NCBI RefSeq assembly: GCF_042767895.1
Contig: NC_091578.1
Coordinates: 31,045,992-31,109,991, forward strand
Length of the DNA: 64,000 nucleotides
Direction: 5' to 3'
DNA from: Penaeus vannamei
Lineage: Eukaryota; Arthropoda; Malacostraca; Decapoda; Penaeidae
Part shown: in pieces, positions 33,989 through 45,165 of the stretch
How positions within the stretch are numbered: position 1 is the stretch's first letter
How the letters are laid out: every line of letters begins with the position of its first letter
Made by a program: the position numbers and the translations under genes
The notes under the pieces: generated by a model
Databases searched by the model: none
Seen by the model: only the letters and a program-made list of their open reading frames with translations
Told to the model about the DNA's origin: nothing

Positions 33989-34264
33989 AACTACCTCTCA
34001 GGAAAGGCTAGATCAGTAGCAACTGGAGATGTCATGGCGTGTGTTTTGATGACTGTTCCATGAAATTATAACCATTAAAATCATTATTTTCCATCCTTTT
34101 TGAAAATTGAAGAGACCAAGATGATCGACCCTATTCACAAAGCATCCGTAACTTTTGTGACGTCATCTAAATAAACCCCATGTGCTTGTTTCCAAAAATA
34201 GAATCAGACGCCATGACACCTCCTTGAGTTGCTGCTGATCTAGCCTTTCCCCAAACTACCTCTC
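33989..34264. mobile_element. non-autonomous inverted-repeat element (MITE), about 250 bp
   Basis: An inverted repeat of about 40 bp starts GGAAAGGCTAGATCAG (34001) and ends CTGATCTAGCCTTTCC (34250). Internal arms pair TCATGGCGT with ACGCCATGA with few mismatches. The 11-bp word AACTACCTCTC lies on both sides (33989-33999 and 34254-34264), as expected of a target-site duplication. The interior is AT-rich with no transposase frame and carries TGACGTCA at 34158-34165. A 9-11-bp duplication with long terminal repeats fits Mutator-like elements best, but the superfamily is inferred. Confidence 0.85.
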
Positions 34265-35040
34265 TACTATTCTTCGCTTGCGTCGAGTATAACCTCGTCA
34301 CAGCATAAACATACCACCAAAAACACATAAACACCTAAACTTATGCTAATCTCCACACCTTTGAACAAGTCATAACCCAAAATGAAGTTATTCCAACACG
34401 AAAGAAAAAAAAATCGTTGCGTTTTGGGTATACGAGAGTAAACAAAACCGTTTTCCCGCGCAAAATAGAGGCCGCAATCCGCACTCCTTTCTCCTCGCTA
34501 TTCGCACTCTCTTCTCCCCGCGTAAAGTTACAGCAATTTCCTACCCCATTACCCACGTCTTAAACATGGGTCATTCTGGGTTTATGAGACCCCGAAGAAA
34601 ATGTTCTTGTGAGAAAGTGTAAGATCGAGACGAGCTCAAAAATGGAGGTAATGTGTTCAGTCAGAATGGAAATTGTTCTGCAGAAAGCTTCAGTGTGACT
34701 GTTCTTCGACGCCCAGTATGATGCAAGCCTTGCTAAGCTTAACATGAACGAATACATGAATAAATGAATGGATGAATGAATGAATTAACGATTGATATTC
34801 ATTTATTCCTTGTATTGTATCTATCTCTATATCATAGAGTTAGGTACGATTGTGCAAATCACAATTATTGAATAATGCACACAAAAATACTATTACGTAT
34901 CTTAATAAGAATAACAAACAAACCAAACAAAACTAAATGAATGCTAACACTAGATCTTAACAAGCGCGAGAGAAGAACAGGAGAAGAAGAAGGAGAAGAG
35001 GAAGATAAGAAGAAAAAAAATGACAACCGCGTTATTAGTT
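34265..35040. other. unique sequence, no gene recognised
   Basis: Mixed composition. A minus frame at 34341-34556 (71 codons) contains a repeated GVRIAAS/GEESANS-like pattern caused by the near-duplicated CGCACTC words at 34470-34520. AATGAATGAATG run at 34760-34790. Confidence 0.5.
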
Positions 35041-35099
35041 TTGACATGAGCGTTCCAGTGTCTAAATATTCCGTTTTAACTCCCTTTCTCATTCTTACT

Positions 35100-35201
35100 C
35101 TATCTCTTGTCTCTGTGCACTCTCCCTCCCTCGCTCCCCCTCTGCCTCTGCCTGTCTCTCTCCTCTTTCTCTCTCACTCTCTCCCTCTCTACCTCCCCCT
35201 C

Positions 35202-35258
<57 letters not shown>
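35100..35258. repeat. (CT)n microsatellite
   Basis: CT runs with CCCTCC interruptions; purest at 35207-35258. Confidence 0.97.
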
Positions 35259-35261
<3 letters not shown>

Positions 35262-35545
35262 GTATTGTCACTATAATTGTCAAGATCATTTTCATTGCTA
35301 TTCGCATGACCATTATCATGTTTGTCAATATCAATCACTACTATTATTATTATCATAATTATCCTTATTATTATCATTATTATCATAATTATTCTCTACT
35401 GTTTCTTGAAATTGACAGAAGCAATTTTTCAAGGAATTGCAATTTTCGACATATGGAAACTGCTTTTTTTCTTGTATATTAATGAATATAAATACTATAC
35501 AAAATCAATTCAATCTATCTGTCTATCTATCTATCTATATGTTCG
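35259..35545. other. AT-rich sequence with ATT/ATC triplets
   Basis: TTATTATTATCATAATTATC near 35340-35395 and a TCTA run at 35516-35538. No gene. Confidence 0.6.
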
Positions 35546-36360
35546 ATAGAATGCTTGACAGACAGACACAAACACGCCCACGAGCACCTTATATACACAA
35601 AATTGCCTGCTAGTCTCAGGGGATAATTACCTGTCACCTGAATATCCTGATTAATGGAAGGATACCTGTATAACGCGGCCGTTCTCACCGCCCCCCCCCC
35701 CTTCAATCCCCTCCCACGCCCATCCCCCCCCCCACACACGGGCGTTGTCTCAGGTGTAATAACCGCCTTAGTCTGAGTCAAGATCACTTCTCACGCGGCG
35801 TCGAAGTCACACGCACGGGTCGGGATGAAGATGTCTGGACCTGTCTTTTCTTTCTTTCCTCTTCCCCCACCGTATTTTTTTTTCTTTGTTTTTCATATCA
35901 TTCCCTATTTCTTCATCCTTACCACGTCCTCTCATCTTTTTGAATTCTATCATTAACGCAAGTCATCATAAAACGAATGCATATCATTACGAACATCGCA
36001 TGTAGACCAAGGACGACGGTTGAGCGACGAAACAAAGGCAACGGATACGAACGCGGGCCCAGCGGCGGTTGGCGATGATGGATGCGCGAGGGAAGCCGAC
36101 GGCCAATGCTCGTTCAGGGGCTCCTCTTCAGGCAGGCGGGAGGGAAACTTCCTTACGCTCACTCCAGGGCCCCGTCGAGGAATGGCGCTTACTTAAAAAG
36201 CCTGTGAACTCCCGGAGAGGGTAAGTGCTGTCATCCTGCCGCGAGTGTGAGTTACGCCGCGCGCAGTAACGGTCGGGGCGGGAAAATGAGGCTTCGCTTT
36301 GGATCAACAGGTTGCAATCGCCGGCGCTCTCTCCCACGACCCTTTGTTTCCGCGCGGTCT
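35546..36360. other. CpG-containing unique sequence, no gene recognised
   Basis: About 800 bp of ordinary complexity with C-runs near 35692 and 35728. Minus frames at 35527-35787 and 35953-36162 have mixed composition (the second begins MSVRKFPSRLPEEEPLNEHW) but are short, without recognisable domains. If the window has an exon, this and 36681-37000 are among the better places. Confidence 0.4.
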
Positions 36361-36469
36361 CGTCGCCGGGAGAGGGAGAGGGAGAGGGAGAGGGAGAGGG
36401 AGAGGGAGAGGGAGAGGGAGAGGGAGAGGGAGAGGGAGAAGGAGAAGGGGAGAGAGAGAGAGAGAGAGA

Positions 36470-36544
<75 letters not shown>

Positions 36545-36680
36545 TGACACGTTTATTGAGACAAAGAAATTACATCTCAAAGGGATGAAGTTAAGAGAGA
36601 GAGAGAGAGAAAGAGAGACAGAAGAGAAGAGAAGAGAAGAGAAGAGAAAAGAGAGAGACATACAGAAAGAAAGAGAAAAA
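36361..36680. repeat. (GGGAGA)n-(GA)n array
   Basis: About twelve GGGAGA hexamers (36369-36440), then GAAGG, then (GA)n (about 36450-36540); after a short unique break, GA and GAAGA words to 36660. Confidence 0.98.
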
Positions 36681-37200
36681 AATCAACCCAAGACGAGCCA
36701 GACAGGAGAATCGACCCAAGCCTCGCCGCGGCGTCCTTGTGGAGGTCGTGAGATTCTTCCCCCGAGAGTCTCACGGCGGGGCGGAGGAAGCAGAAGCAGA
36801 AGCAGCAGAAGACGCCCACCAGACTGGTATCTCCCGCGTCGCCCGAATCCGGAAATGTCTGCCGGGTTGTCACGAACAAGTGCACGCAAGCAACCGCGAT
36901 TAGACCCAACCGCAGAGGCCATTTTCCCCTGCGCTGTTTTGAATACGTCTTCCAGGAATTGTTAGTCTGACGTAGGTTGTTAAGGTGAGCTATATGACAC
37001 ATACGTCCATTTACGGGGAAATTTTGCAAGCAGGAAGGATTTGTCTTGTTAAAAAAACACTAATTGTTGAGAACGGCTTTGCGATTCGCGAGTGCTTGCA
37101 GGAACAAGCATTCCGAAAGCACGTTTCCTCTCTATAAACATGCAGGTTTTTCTATACTTATAGCCTTCTTAGCACGGCGATTAAGTCTATTTCTACTTCC
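36681..37200. other. CpG-rich unique island
   Basis: GC-rich 36715-36930 with GAAGCAGAAGCAGAAGCAGC (about 36787). Plus-strand frame is Arg/Ser-rich; the minus frame (79 codons, with a Leu run from CTG triplets) is open but unsupported. GTCTTCCAG precedes GAATTGTTAG near 36956. Confidence 0.4.
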
Positions 37201-37590
37201 TCTTCTTGTTTTCTTCTGAAATTATTACCTTACTCCTTCCCACTCCCTTTCTTCTTCTCTCCCTCTCCCTCCATTTCTCTTCTTCCTTTCCCTCTTTCAT
37301 TTTCCACTCCCTCTATCTTACTTCTTTCTTCCTCTCTCTTCTGACTTCACTCTTCCCCCTTCTCCCTTCCTCGCCCCCCAACCTCCTCTCCCCCTACCTC
37401 TCTTATTATCCTTCTCCCTCTCCACTCTCCCTCCCTTCACTCCCTCTCCCCCTCCTCCTCCCTTCACCTCCTCTCTCTTTCCTCTCCTCTCTCCCCTCCC
37501 TTCACCTCCTCTCTCTTTCGTCTCTCATTCCTCTCTCCATCTGACTCCCCCTTCCTCCTCTCACCCTCCCTTCTTCCTCCCCCCCCCCTC
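37201..37590. repeat. pyrimidine-rich tract
   Basis: CTCCCTCTCC background. CCTCCCTTCACCTCCTCTCT occurs near 37460 and 37495 as a 35-bp duplication. Confidence 0.92.
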
Positions 37591-37693
37591 CCATACCCCA
37601 AGACCCCCAGATCGAACCCACCAGCCACTGTGGATGTTATTACCCCTGGGGTCTTTGACTTGATAGGCAGAATTACACCCCACCCCTCCAAAA

Positions 37694-38020
37694 AAAAGAA
37701 ATAGAGAGAGAGAGAGAGAGAGAGGGGAAGAGGGGGGAGAGAGGAAAGGAGAGAAGGAGAAAGGGAGAGAGGAAGAGGGAGGGAGAGAGGAAGAGGGAGG
37801 GAGAGAGGAAGAGGGAGGGAGAGAGTAAGAGGAAGAGGAAGAGAGGGAGAGAGGAAGAGGGGGGGAGGGAGGGAGGAAAGGAGAGAAGGAGAAAGGGAGA
37901 GAGGAAGAGGGAGGGAAGGAGAGAGAGAGAGAGAGAGAAACAGAAAGAAAGAGAAAGAAAAAGAGAAAGAGAGAGAGAAAGAGAAACAGAGAGACAGAAA
38001 GAGAAAAAAAAGGAATAAAG
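37694..38020. repeat. purine minisatellite (GGAGAGAGGAAGAGG)
   Basis: GGGAGGGAGAGAGGAAGAGG units recur about five times (37770-37900) between short (GA)n runs. A segment of about 165 bp (GGAAAGGAGAGAAGGAGAAA at 37745 and 37885) is duplicated. Confidence 0.94.
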
Positions 38021-38200
38021 AACGTTGTAATCCATAAACAAAGGAGGCGTAAGAATGGGCATTGTACCATACGGAAATGCCCGACAGAGAAACACTTTCT
38101 CGCTCCTTCACTCTCGGGGAAACTCCGGGAAAAGGCTCTTTAGAAGGTGCCATTCTCTGGGCCTCGCTGGAGTAAGGTGTCGATGGTCCAGTCAGAAAAG
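38021..38200. other. unique island with a short hairpin
   Basis: GGGCATT...AATGCCC arms at about 38057-38080. No terminator context; probably incidental. Confidence 0.35.
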
Positions 38201-38400
38201 TGAGAGAGAGAGAGAGAGGGAGGAAGGGAGGAAGGGAGGGAGGGAGGGAGAAAGGGGAGAGGGGGAGAGGGGGAGGGAAAGAGGGAGGGAGCGGGAGAGA
38301 GGGAGAGGGAGGGGGAGAGGGGGAGAGAGAGAATGCAGGGAGAAAGAGGAAAAGAGAGTGAAAGGAAGAAAGAGAAAGAGAGACCCCCCCCCCCCCCCCT
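38201..38400. repeat. purine tract ending in a C-run
   Basis: GAGAGAGGGAGG words, then AAAGAGAGA, then 16 C (38384-38399). Confidence 0.93.
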
Positions 38401-38519
38401 CCCTCCCAATACACCACGCCCCCTCATACATCCCAAGACGCCCTTCTCAACAAACTTCAAAGGCGAATCATAGCTCTGTCTTCTCCTCATGCATCGCTCT
38501 ATCATCACGATCACGGATA
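38401..38519. other. unique sequence upstream of the GTAGGAG array
   Basis: About 120 bp ending ATATCATACAG|GTAGGAG. The segment is open in one frame on each strand (minus: DSPLKFVEKGVLGCMRG), so an exon ending at the first donor-like site is conceivable but unproven. Confidence 0.25.
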
Positions 38520-39000
38520 TCATACAGGTAGGAGAGGAGGAGGAGGAGGAAGAGAAAAAAGAATAAAAGGGAAAAAAAGAATAAAAAAACAGGTAGGAGA
38601 GGAGGAGGAGGAAGGAGAAAAAAATAATAAAAGAAGGGGAATAAAAAGCAGGTAGGAGAGGAGGAGGAAGATGGGGAAAAAGAAGAGAAGGAGAAAAAAT
38701 AATTAAAGAAGGGAAAAAAAGAATAAAAGACAGGTAGGAGAGGAGGAGGAGGAGAAGGGGAAAATAATAAAAGAAGGGGAAAATAATAAAAACGGGTAGG
38801 AGAGGATAAGGAGGGGGAGGAAGGGAAAAAATAATAAAAGAAGGAAAAAATAGAATAAAAAAAACAGGTAGGAGAGGATAAGGAGGGGGAGGAAGGGAAA
38901 AAATAATAAAAGAAGGAAAAAATAGAATAAAGGACAGGTAGGAGAGGAGGAGGAGGAGGAAGGGAAAAAATAATAAAAGAAGGGGAAAAATAATAAAAAA
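38520..39000. repeat. tandem repeat of 59-82 bp, 7 copies, each with CAGGTAGGAG
   Basis: CAGGTAGGAGAGGA or a variant occurs at 38525, 38590, 38649, 38731, 38793, 38865 and 38935, each followed by GGA triplets and GGAAAAAATAATAAAAGAAG. Unit lengths vary with A-runs and inserted words. Confidence 0.95.
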
Positions 39001-39430
39001 ATAAGAAGAACGAAAAAGAAAGATAAAGAGGATAAGAAATGTATACAAAAAAGAAGAGGAACGATAAAGAAGGATAAAGAGGATAAAGGATGAGGAGGGA
39101 GAAAAAAAATTATTAAGAAAGAATGAGAAGAACGAAAAAGAAAGATAAAGAGGATAAGAAGTGTATAGAAGAAGAGGATGGACGAAAAAGAAGGATACGC
39201 AGGATAAGAAATGTATCTAAAAAAAGAGGAAGATCGAAGAAGAAGGATAAAGAGATTAAGAAAAAATATAAAAAAAGAAGAGGAAGAACAAAAAAGAAGA
39301 ATAAAAAAGGAACAAGAAAAAAATATGAGAACGAAGGAAAAATAACAAAAAACGAACAAAAAATATATAAACAAAAAAGGCGAACAAAATACCAAATACA
39401 AAAAGAAGAAGAAGAAGAAAAGTGATAAAA
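39001..39430. repeat. A-rich purine repeat (AAAGATAAAGAGGATAAG)
   Basis: GAACGAAAAAGAAAGATAAA with AGGATAAGAAATGTAT recurs near 39008, 39058, 39128, 39182 and 39235: units of about 50-70 bp, decaying to the right. Confidence 0.88.
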
Positions 39431-39530
39431 ACGGGAGAGAGGCAAGCCGGACAGAGAAGAGAAGGTGATTTTGTTATGACTTGACCTTTGGCATATTACG
39501 ACTTGCCAAGCGTCCCTGTCTTATCACAAG

Positions 39531-39897
39531 GATCCCTCTCTCTCTTTCTTTTCTCTTTTCCTCTTTCTCTTCTCTTTCCCTCTCTCTCTTTCTCTTATCC
39601 CCCCTCTCTCTCTTTCTTTTCTCTTTCCGTCTCTCTCTCTCTCCCTCTTTCTTTTCTCTTTCCCTCTCTATCTTTCTCTTCTCTTTCCCCCCCTCTCTCT
39701 CTCTTTCTCTTATTCCCTCTCTCTCTCTCTTTCTCTTCTCTTCTCTTTCCCTCTCTCTCTCTCCTTATTCCCTCCCTCTTTCTCTCTCTCCTTATTCCCT
39801 CTCTCTCTCTTATTTCTTCTCCCTCTTTCTCTCTCTTTTCTCTATTCCCTCCCCATCTTTCTCTTATTCCCTCTCTCTCTCTCTCTCTTTCTCTCAT
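39531..39897. repeat. CTCTTT pyrimidine microsatellite
   Basis: CTCTTTCTTTTCTCTTTCC words of about 40-50 bp with (CT)n and CTTATTCCCT units. Confidence 0.96.
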
Positions 39898-40134
39898 GCA
39901 CGATGCAGATCTTCCACCTCCTCGTTATTCTTCCCTCTTATCTCCCTTGTTTATCGTCCGTTATCACTTATCTCATTTGATTCATTCCCTTTTCATTCTC
40001 ATTCTTGTTAGTTTTCGTCTTGTCTAAATCGCAGAGAAAATTCTTATATATTCGTTTCGACTTCTTGATCTGTACTTCATTCCTCTCCATTCTTATTTTC
40101 TTTTCACATTCTCTCATTTCCTTTGTTCATTCGC
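39898..40134. other. pyrimidine-rich unique sequence
   Basis: T-rich DNA with no clear repeat unit; no gene. Confidence 0.45.
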
Positions 40135-40295
40135 GTTTCTTTTCTTCTCCATTTATTTACAGTTCATCCATCCTCCTCCTTCGTTTCCCCTTCCCTTTTA
40201 TCCATGTTTTTTTCGTTTCTTTTCTTCTTCCTTTATTTACAGTCCATCCATCCTCCTCCTTCTCTTCTCCTTCCCTTTTATCCACGTTTTTTCTC
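40135..40295. repeat. 80-bp tandem duplication with TTTACAG
   Basis: ATTTACAGTTCATCCATCCT at 40155 recurs at 40235 as ATTTACAGTCCATCCATCCT, each in TTCGTTTCTTTTC ... TTTTATCCA context. Confidence 0.93.
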
Positions 40296-40369
40296 TCTTC
40301 CCGTGTTTGCTCGTCTCGTCTCCTTGTGTGTTTATAGTCCCAGCTGACTCGCTTTTGCCTCTGTCTCTG

Positions 40370-40610
40370 CCTGCTTCTATCTCTTCTTCTGCCTCTGCTC
40401 CTGCTTCTGTTTCTGTCTCCGTCGCTCCCTCTTTGTCTGCTTTTGTCTCTCCTGCTTCTGTTTCTGTCTCCGTCTCTCCTTCTTTGTCTTCTTTTGCCTC
40501 TCCTGTTTCTGTTTCTGTCTCCATCTATCCCTCTTTTGTCTGCTTTTGTCTCTCCTGTTTCTGTTTCTGTGTCCATCTCTCCTTTCTCTGCTTTGTCTCT
40601 CTTTCTATGT
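40370..40610. repeat. 51-bp pyrimidine minisatellite, 4 copies
   Basis: CTGCTTCTGTTTCTGTCTCC or a variant starts at 40401, 40452, 40503 and 40555. The period, 51, is 17 codons, so the minus strand reads as a 17-residue repeat (ETETEAGETKADKEG-like). It is pyrimidine-only DNA and probably not coding. Confidence 0.93.
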
Positions 40611-40865
40611 ATCGGCTTCTCCCACTTCCTCTGTTTTAGCCTCTGCCTCTCCCTCTCCCTTTACTTTATCCTCTTTCTCCTTCCATCTCCTGCTCCCTCC
40701 TTCCCGTCTCCCCCTTACCTATCCTTTATCTCTTCTTCCCCTCCTCCTATCTCCTACTTCCTCCTACTCATCTCTTCCTCCCTCCCCCCTTTACCGTCTA
40801 TGGGCCTCCAGTCCTCCTCCCTCCCCCTTCCCCCTCCCCTCCCAAATCCTCACTTCCTATTTTCT

Positions 40866-40866
<1 letters not shown>
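40611..40866. repeat. C/T-rich tract
   Basis: CCTCCTCCC words, no unit resolved. Confidence 0.85.

Positions 40867-40913
<47 letters not shown>
40867..40913. repeat. poly(A), 47 bp
   Basis: The longest homopolymer in the window, between pyrimidine DNA and GGAACTTGAC. No retroposon body recognised. Confidence 0.97.
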
Positions 40914-40915
<2 letters not shown>

Positions 40916-40999
40916 AACTTGACTTTTGTTTCGTCTTCCCTCGTCTCTCGTACAATACGTTCAAGAAGTTAACTGGACGAAGGAAATTCGGGAAGAGAG

Positions 41000-41335
41000 A
41001 GAAATTGCAAGAAGTGGGAGGAGAGGGTTTTGGAAGGAGAAGATAAGAGGAGAAGATATGAGATGAGAGGAGAGGAGAGGTAAACGATGAGGGGAGAGGA
41101 GGGGAGAGGAGAGGAGGAGAGAGGGTGGAAAATTGGAGGAATGAAAGAGGGGAGAACTGAACAGAGGAAAAGGAAGAGGAAACAAGAAGAGAAGAAAAGA
41201 AAGAAGGGGAGAGGAGAGGAGGAGAGAGGGTGAAAAATTGGAGGAATGAAAGAGGGGGGAATGGAAGAGAGGAAAAGGAAGTGGAAATGAGAAGAGAGGA
41301 GAAGAGAAAAGAGGAGAGAGAAGAAGAGACAGGCT
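41000..41335. repeat. purine tract with 105-bp duplication
   Basis: AATTGGAGGAATGAAAGAGG at about 41131 and 41236, each preceded by GGAGAGAGGGTG. Confidence 0.93.
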
Positions 41336-41725
41336 TGCAATCCTGATAGATAAAAAAAGATCTTTGTCTGACTCACACTTCGTAAAAAAAAGAAAAGAAA
41401 AAAAAAAGAAAAAAGTATACCTGAGTCATTGTCCCATGAAGAAAAAAACGAAAAAAAGAGAAACTCAAAAAAAAAAAAGAAAAAAGAGGGAGAGAGAAAA
41501 AAACAGAAAAAAATCCTCCAAAACGAAAATTTAAACAACCAAAAACAGAAGAAAATCGACCCTAAATAGCCCCCCCCTATCATAAAAACAAATAATTATA
41601 GGCCTACCCAGACCCCACAGAAAACGGACACTGGCCCTTAATAAACGAGAAAGTCGACGAATCACAAAATGCCTTGCGGTGGAGAGGTTAACCAATCACA
41701 GAAGCTGATCCGGCCGAGGCACCAT
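41336..41725. other. A-rich and unique sequence with TAGGCCTA
   Basis: AAAAAAGAAAAG tracts to 41520, then mixed sequence with TAGGCCTA at 41599-41606. No gene. Confidence 0.5.
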
Positions 41726-41729
41726 TTTA

Positions 41730-41963
41730 TAATGAGGGAGGGAGGGGAGGGAGGGGGAGGGAGGTAAGGAAGGAGTGAGGGAGGGTGGGGAAGATGGAAG
41801 GTGGGAGGGAAGGAGGGAGGGAGGGAGGGAGGAAAGGGAGGAGGGAAGGAGGGAGGGATTAAGGGAGGGAAGGCTTGAGGGAGGGAGAGAGGGCTTGAGG
41901 GAGGGAAGGAGGAAGGGAGGGAAGGCTTGACGGAGGGAAGGAGAGAGGGAGGAGAGGGAAGGA
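41730..41963. repeat. (GGGA)n purine array with GGCTTGAGGGAGGGA units
   Basis: GGGAGGGA background; AAGGCTTGAGGGAGGGA recurs near 41870, 41892 and 41926. Confidence 0.96.
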
Positions 41964-42228
41964 AATGAACCTACCCATAATTGCAATTCTTTTTAATTGT
42001 CGTCGGCCCAATCGCGAATCGAATCATCGCCATGAACCTACCAATAATATGTCATTATATCCAATCCATTAAGATATTCTCAATCATTTTTCAAGAGTCG
42101 CGACGTGTCCAAGGAGGCATTACTTCACGTGCCTCCCGCCCCCCACCCCCTCCTCTACCCCCTCCTCCACCCCCTACCCCTGCCGGCCCCACTGAGGGTA
42201 ACCACACTAGCATGATCCTGAAGCGACT
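41964..42228. other. unique island
   Basis: ATGAACCTACCCATAAT and ATGAACCTACCAATAAT near 41966 and 42033 are a short diverged duplication. Right side C-rich. No gene. Confidence 0.45.
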
Positions 42229-42640
<412 letters not shown>

Positions 42641-42890
42641 AAAGATAAAAAAACAGAAAGAAAGAAAACAAAAAAAAGTAAACAACCAGACACGGAGAAA
42701 CGAAAAACCACAACATGGCGGCCATCCACGTGTTTTTTTTTTTCCCGCCCAAACGTTCGTGACCGCGAAAAAAAGCCCGCCAAAATACGAAAGGGAAGAT
42801 GTAGCAATGACCGCTTGGCTTTCAACACCTCGTCCCTCCGGTCTTCGTACTGTGACGATGACTGCCATTTCGGTGACTGTTGTGATGATA
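42641..42890. other. A-rich then mixed unique sequence
   Basis: ACATGGCGGCCATCCACG (about 42714) contains the palindrome ATGGCGGCCAT-like core. No gene. Confidence 0.4.
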
Positions 42891-44345
42891 TTGGGAAGAA
42901 AACAAATAGAGAAAAAGTCTAAATAAGTTAATAACTTAATAATGATAATATTGGGAAGAAAATAAAGAGAAAAAGTCTGAATAGGTATATAACTTAATAA
43001 TGATAATATTTTGAAGAAAATAAAGAGAAAAAGTCTAAATAAGTAAATAACTTAATAATGATAATATTGGGAAGAAAATAAATAGAGAAAAAGTCTAAAT
43101 AGGTAAATAACTTAATAATGATAATATTGGGAAGAAAATAAATAGAGAAAAAGTCTAAATAGGTAAATAACTTAATAATGATAATATTGGGAAGAAAATA
43201 AATAGAGAAAAAGTCTAAATAGGTAAATAACTTAATAATGATAATATTGGGAAGAAAATAAATAGAGAAAAAGTCTAAATAGGTAAATAACTTAATAATG
43301 ATAATATTGGGAAGAAAATAAATAGAGTAAAAGTCTAAATAGGTAAATAACTTAATAATGATAATATTGGGAAGAAAATAAATAGAGAAAGAGTCTAAAG
43401 AGGGAAATAACTTAATAATGATAATATTTGGAAGAAAATAAATAGAGAAAGAGTCTAAAGAGGGAAATAACTTAATAATGATAATATTTGGAAGAAAATA
43501 AATAGAGAAAGAGTCTAAAGAGGGAAATAACTTAATAATGATAATATTTGGAAGAAAATAAATAGAGAAAGAGTCTAAAGAGGGAAATAACTTAATAATG
43601 ATAATATTTGGAAGAAAATAAATAGAGAAAGAGTCTAAAGAGGGAAATAACTTAATAATGATAATATTTGGAAGAAAATAAATAGAGAAAGAGTCTAAAG
43701 AGGGAAATAACTTAATAATGATAATATTTGGAAGAAAATAAATAGAGAAAGAGTCTAAAGAGGTAAATAACTTAATAATGATGATATTGGGAAGAAAACA
43801 AATAGAGAAAAAGTCTAAATAGGGAAATAACTTAATAATGATAATATTGGGAAGAAAATAAATATAGAGAAAAAGTCTGAACAGGGAAATAACTTAATAA
43901 TGATGATATTGGGAAGAAAACAAATAGAGAAAAAGTCTAAAGAGGTAAATAACTTAATAATGATAATATTGGGAAGAAAATAAATATAGAGAAAAAGTCT
44001 GAATAGGGAAATAACTTAATAATGATAATTTTGGGAAGAAAATAAATATAGAGAAAAAGTCTGAATAGGGAAATAACTTAATAATGATAATTTTGGGAAG
44101 AAAATAAATATAGAGAAGTCTAAATAGGGAAATAACTTAATAATGATAATTTTGGGAAGAAAATAAATATAGAGAAAAAGTCTAAACAGGGAAATAACTT
44201 AATAATGATAATATTGGGAAGAAAATAAAGAGAAAAAGTCTAAACAGGGAAATAACTTAATAATGATGATATTTGGAAGAAAATAAATAAAGAGAACAAG
44301 TCTAAATAGGGAAATAACTTAATAATGATAATATTTGCAAGAAGA
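42891..44345. repeat. 60-bp minisatellite, about 24 copies
   Basis: The unit holds AACTTAATAATGATAATATT, GGGAAGAAAATAAATAGAG and AAAGTCTAAATAGG. Copies at 43081-43320 are identical; those at 43381-43740 form a second identical block of six (GAGTCTAAAGAGGG, TTTGG). A third variant (AAATATAGAG, TCTGAATAGGG) occupies 43860-44200. Outer copies are most diverged. Confidence 0.99.
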
Positions 44346-45165
44346 AAAAAAAACATTCTATATAATTAAATAACAATGTCTCATCATGTCATGAACTTTC
44401 TTTTGTCTCGCTGTTAATAACACCGATAATTAAAATAACGGCGATTAAAAAAAGATAATAGCGATAATACTGCAGTGAAAAGAAGTATCTAAATCTATCA
44501 TCAATAAATTCTTTTTACCTCCATACCATTTCTTTTTTTTCACGGTCGAATTCTCTTCACAGAAAAGGCAGGAAAAAAAAACAAGAAAAAATTACTGTAC
44601 CGTGACCCTCCACCGGTTCAGAACCATCTCAGGAAATACTTCTTACCTGGGGGAAAAAGAGGAAAAAATCAATAATTAATTACAATGATAAATACATCTA
44701 GTTTCAATATGAATCAAGGTTAACTAATACCTGTCTATAGGTAATGGATCTAAGATGTGACATTACAAATTTCAGACACATGTATCATAAGACTAACATT
44801 GTTTTGCATTAATATCTAATCGGTATAAAAAAAAAGATCATCATAATAATGATATTGATAAACAGAATTTCCAATAATAACTTTGATAATTTTTTCCAGT
44901 ATCAATCTTATCATAAACATCAATGTTTATTATTATTACTCTCAATATTACTCTATATTACTCTCAAATAAAATAAAATAAAATATTACTCTCAAGAATA
45001 TCCTGGAAAATGTTTTTTTTTTTCCGGTACCATAAATCCAGGTCGCATACCAACAATTTAATATGCTTGGAAATGAAAGTTTAAGACACCTGGTAGAGTA
45101 AACACCTGTAGTTTGACCGGCTCACCCTAGGAATGAGTAGAGGGAGAGTAAAAATATATACAGTG
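44346..45165. other. AT-rich unique sequence, no gene seen
   Basis: About 820 bp, stop-rich in all frames, with short AATAAAATAAAAT and ATTACTCTCAA repeats at 44930-45000. Confidence 0.6.

Noticed and set aside
35527..36162. Two minus-strand frames of 86 and 69 codons
   Set aside because: Mixed composition but no recognisable family, and each is isolated with no convincing splice sites.
38056..38081. Hairpin GGGCATT...AATGCCC as a terminator
   Set aside because: Eukaryotic context, no T-run and a short stem; likely chance.
40401..40605. 17-residue coding repeat on the minus strand
   Set aside because: The period of 51 bp preserves frame, but the tract is pyrimidine-only and the frame is not bounded by any recognisable coding sequence.
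40867..40913. Poly(A) as a retroposon tail
   Set aside because: No element body, no target duplication and low-complexity flanks on both sides; the same holds for 25936-25974, 31706-31730 and 62853-62882.
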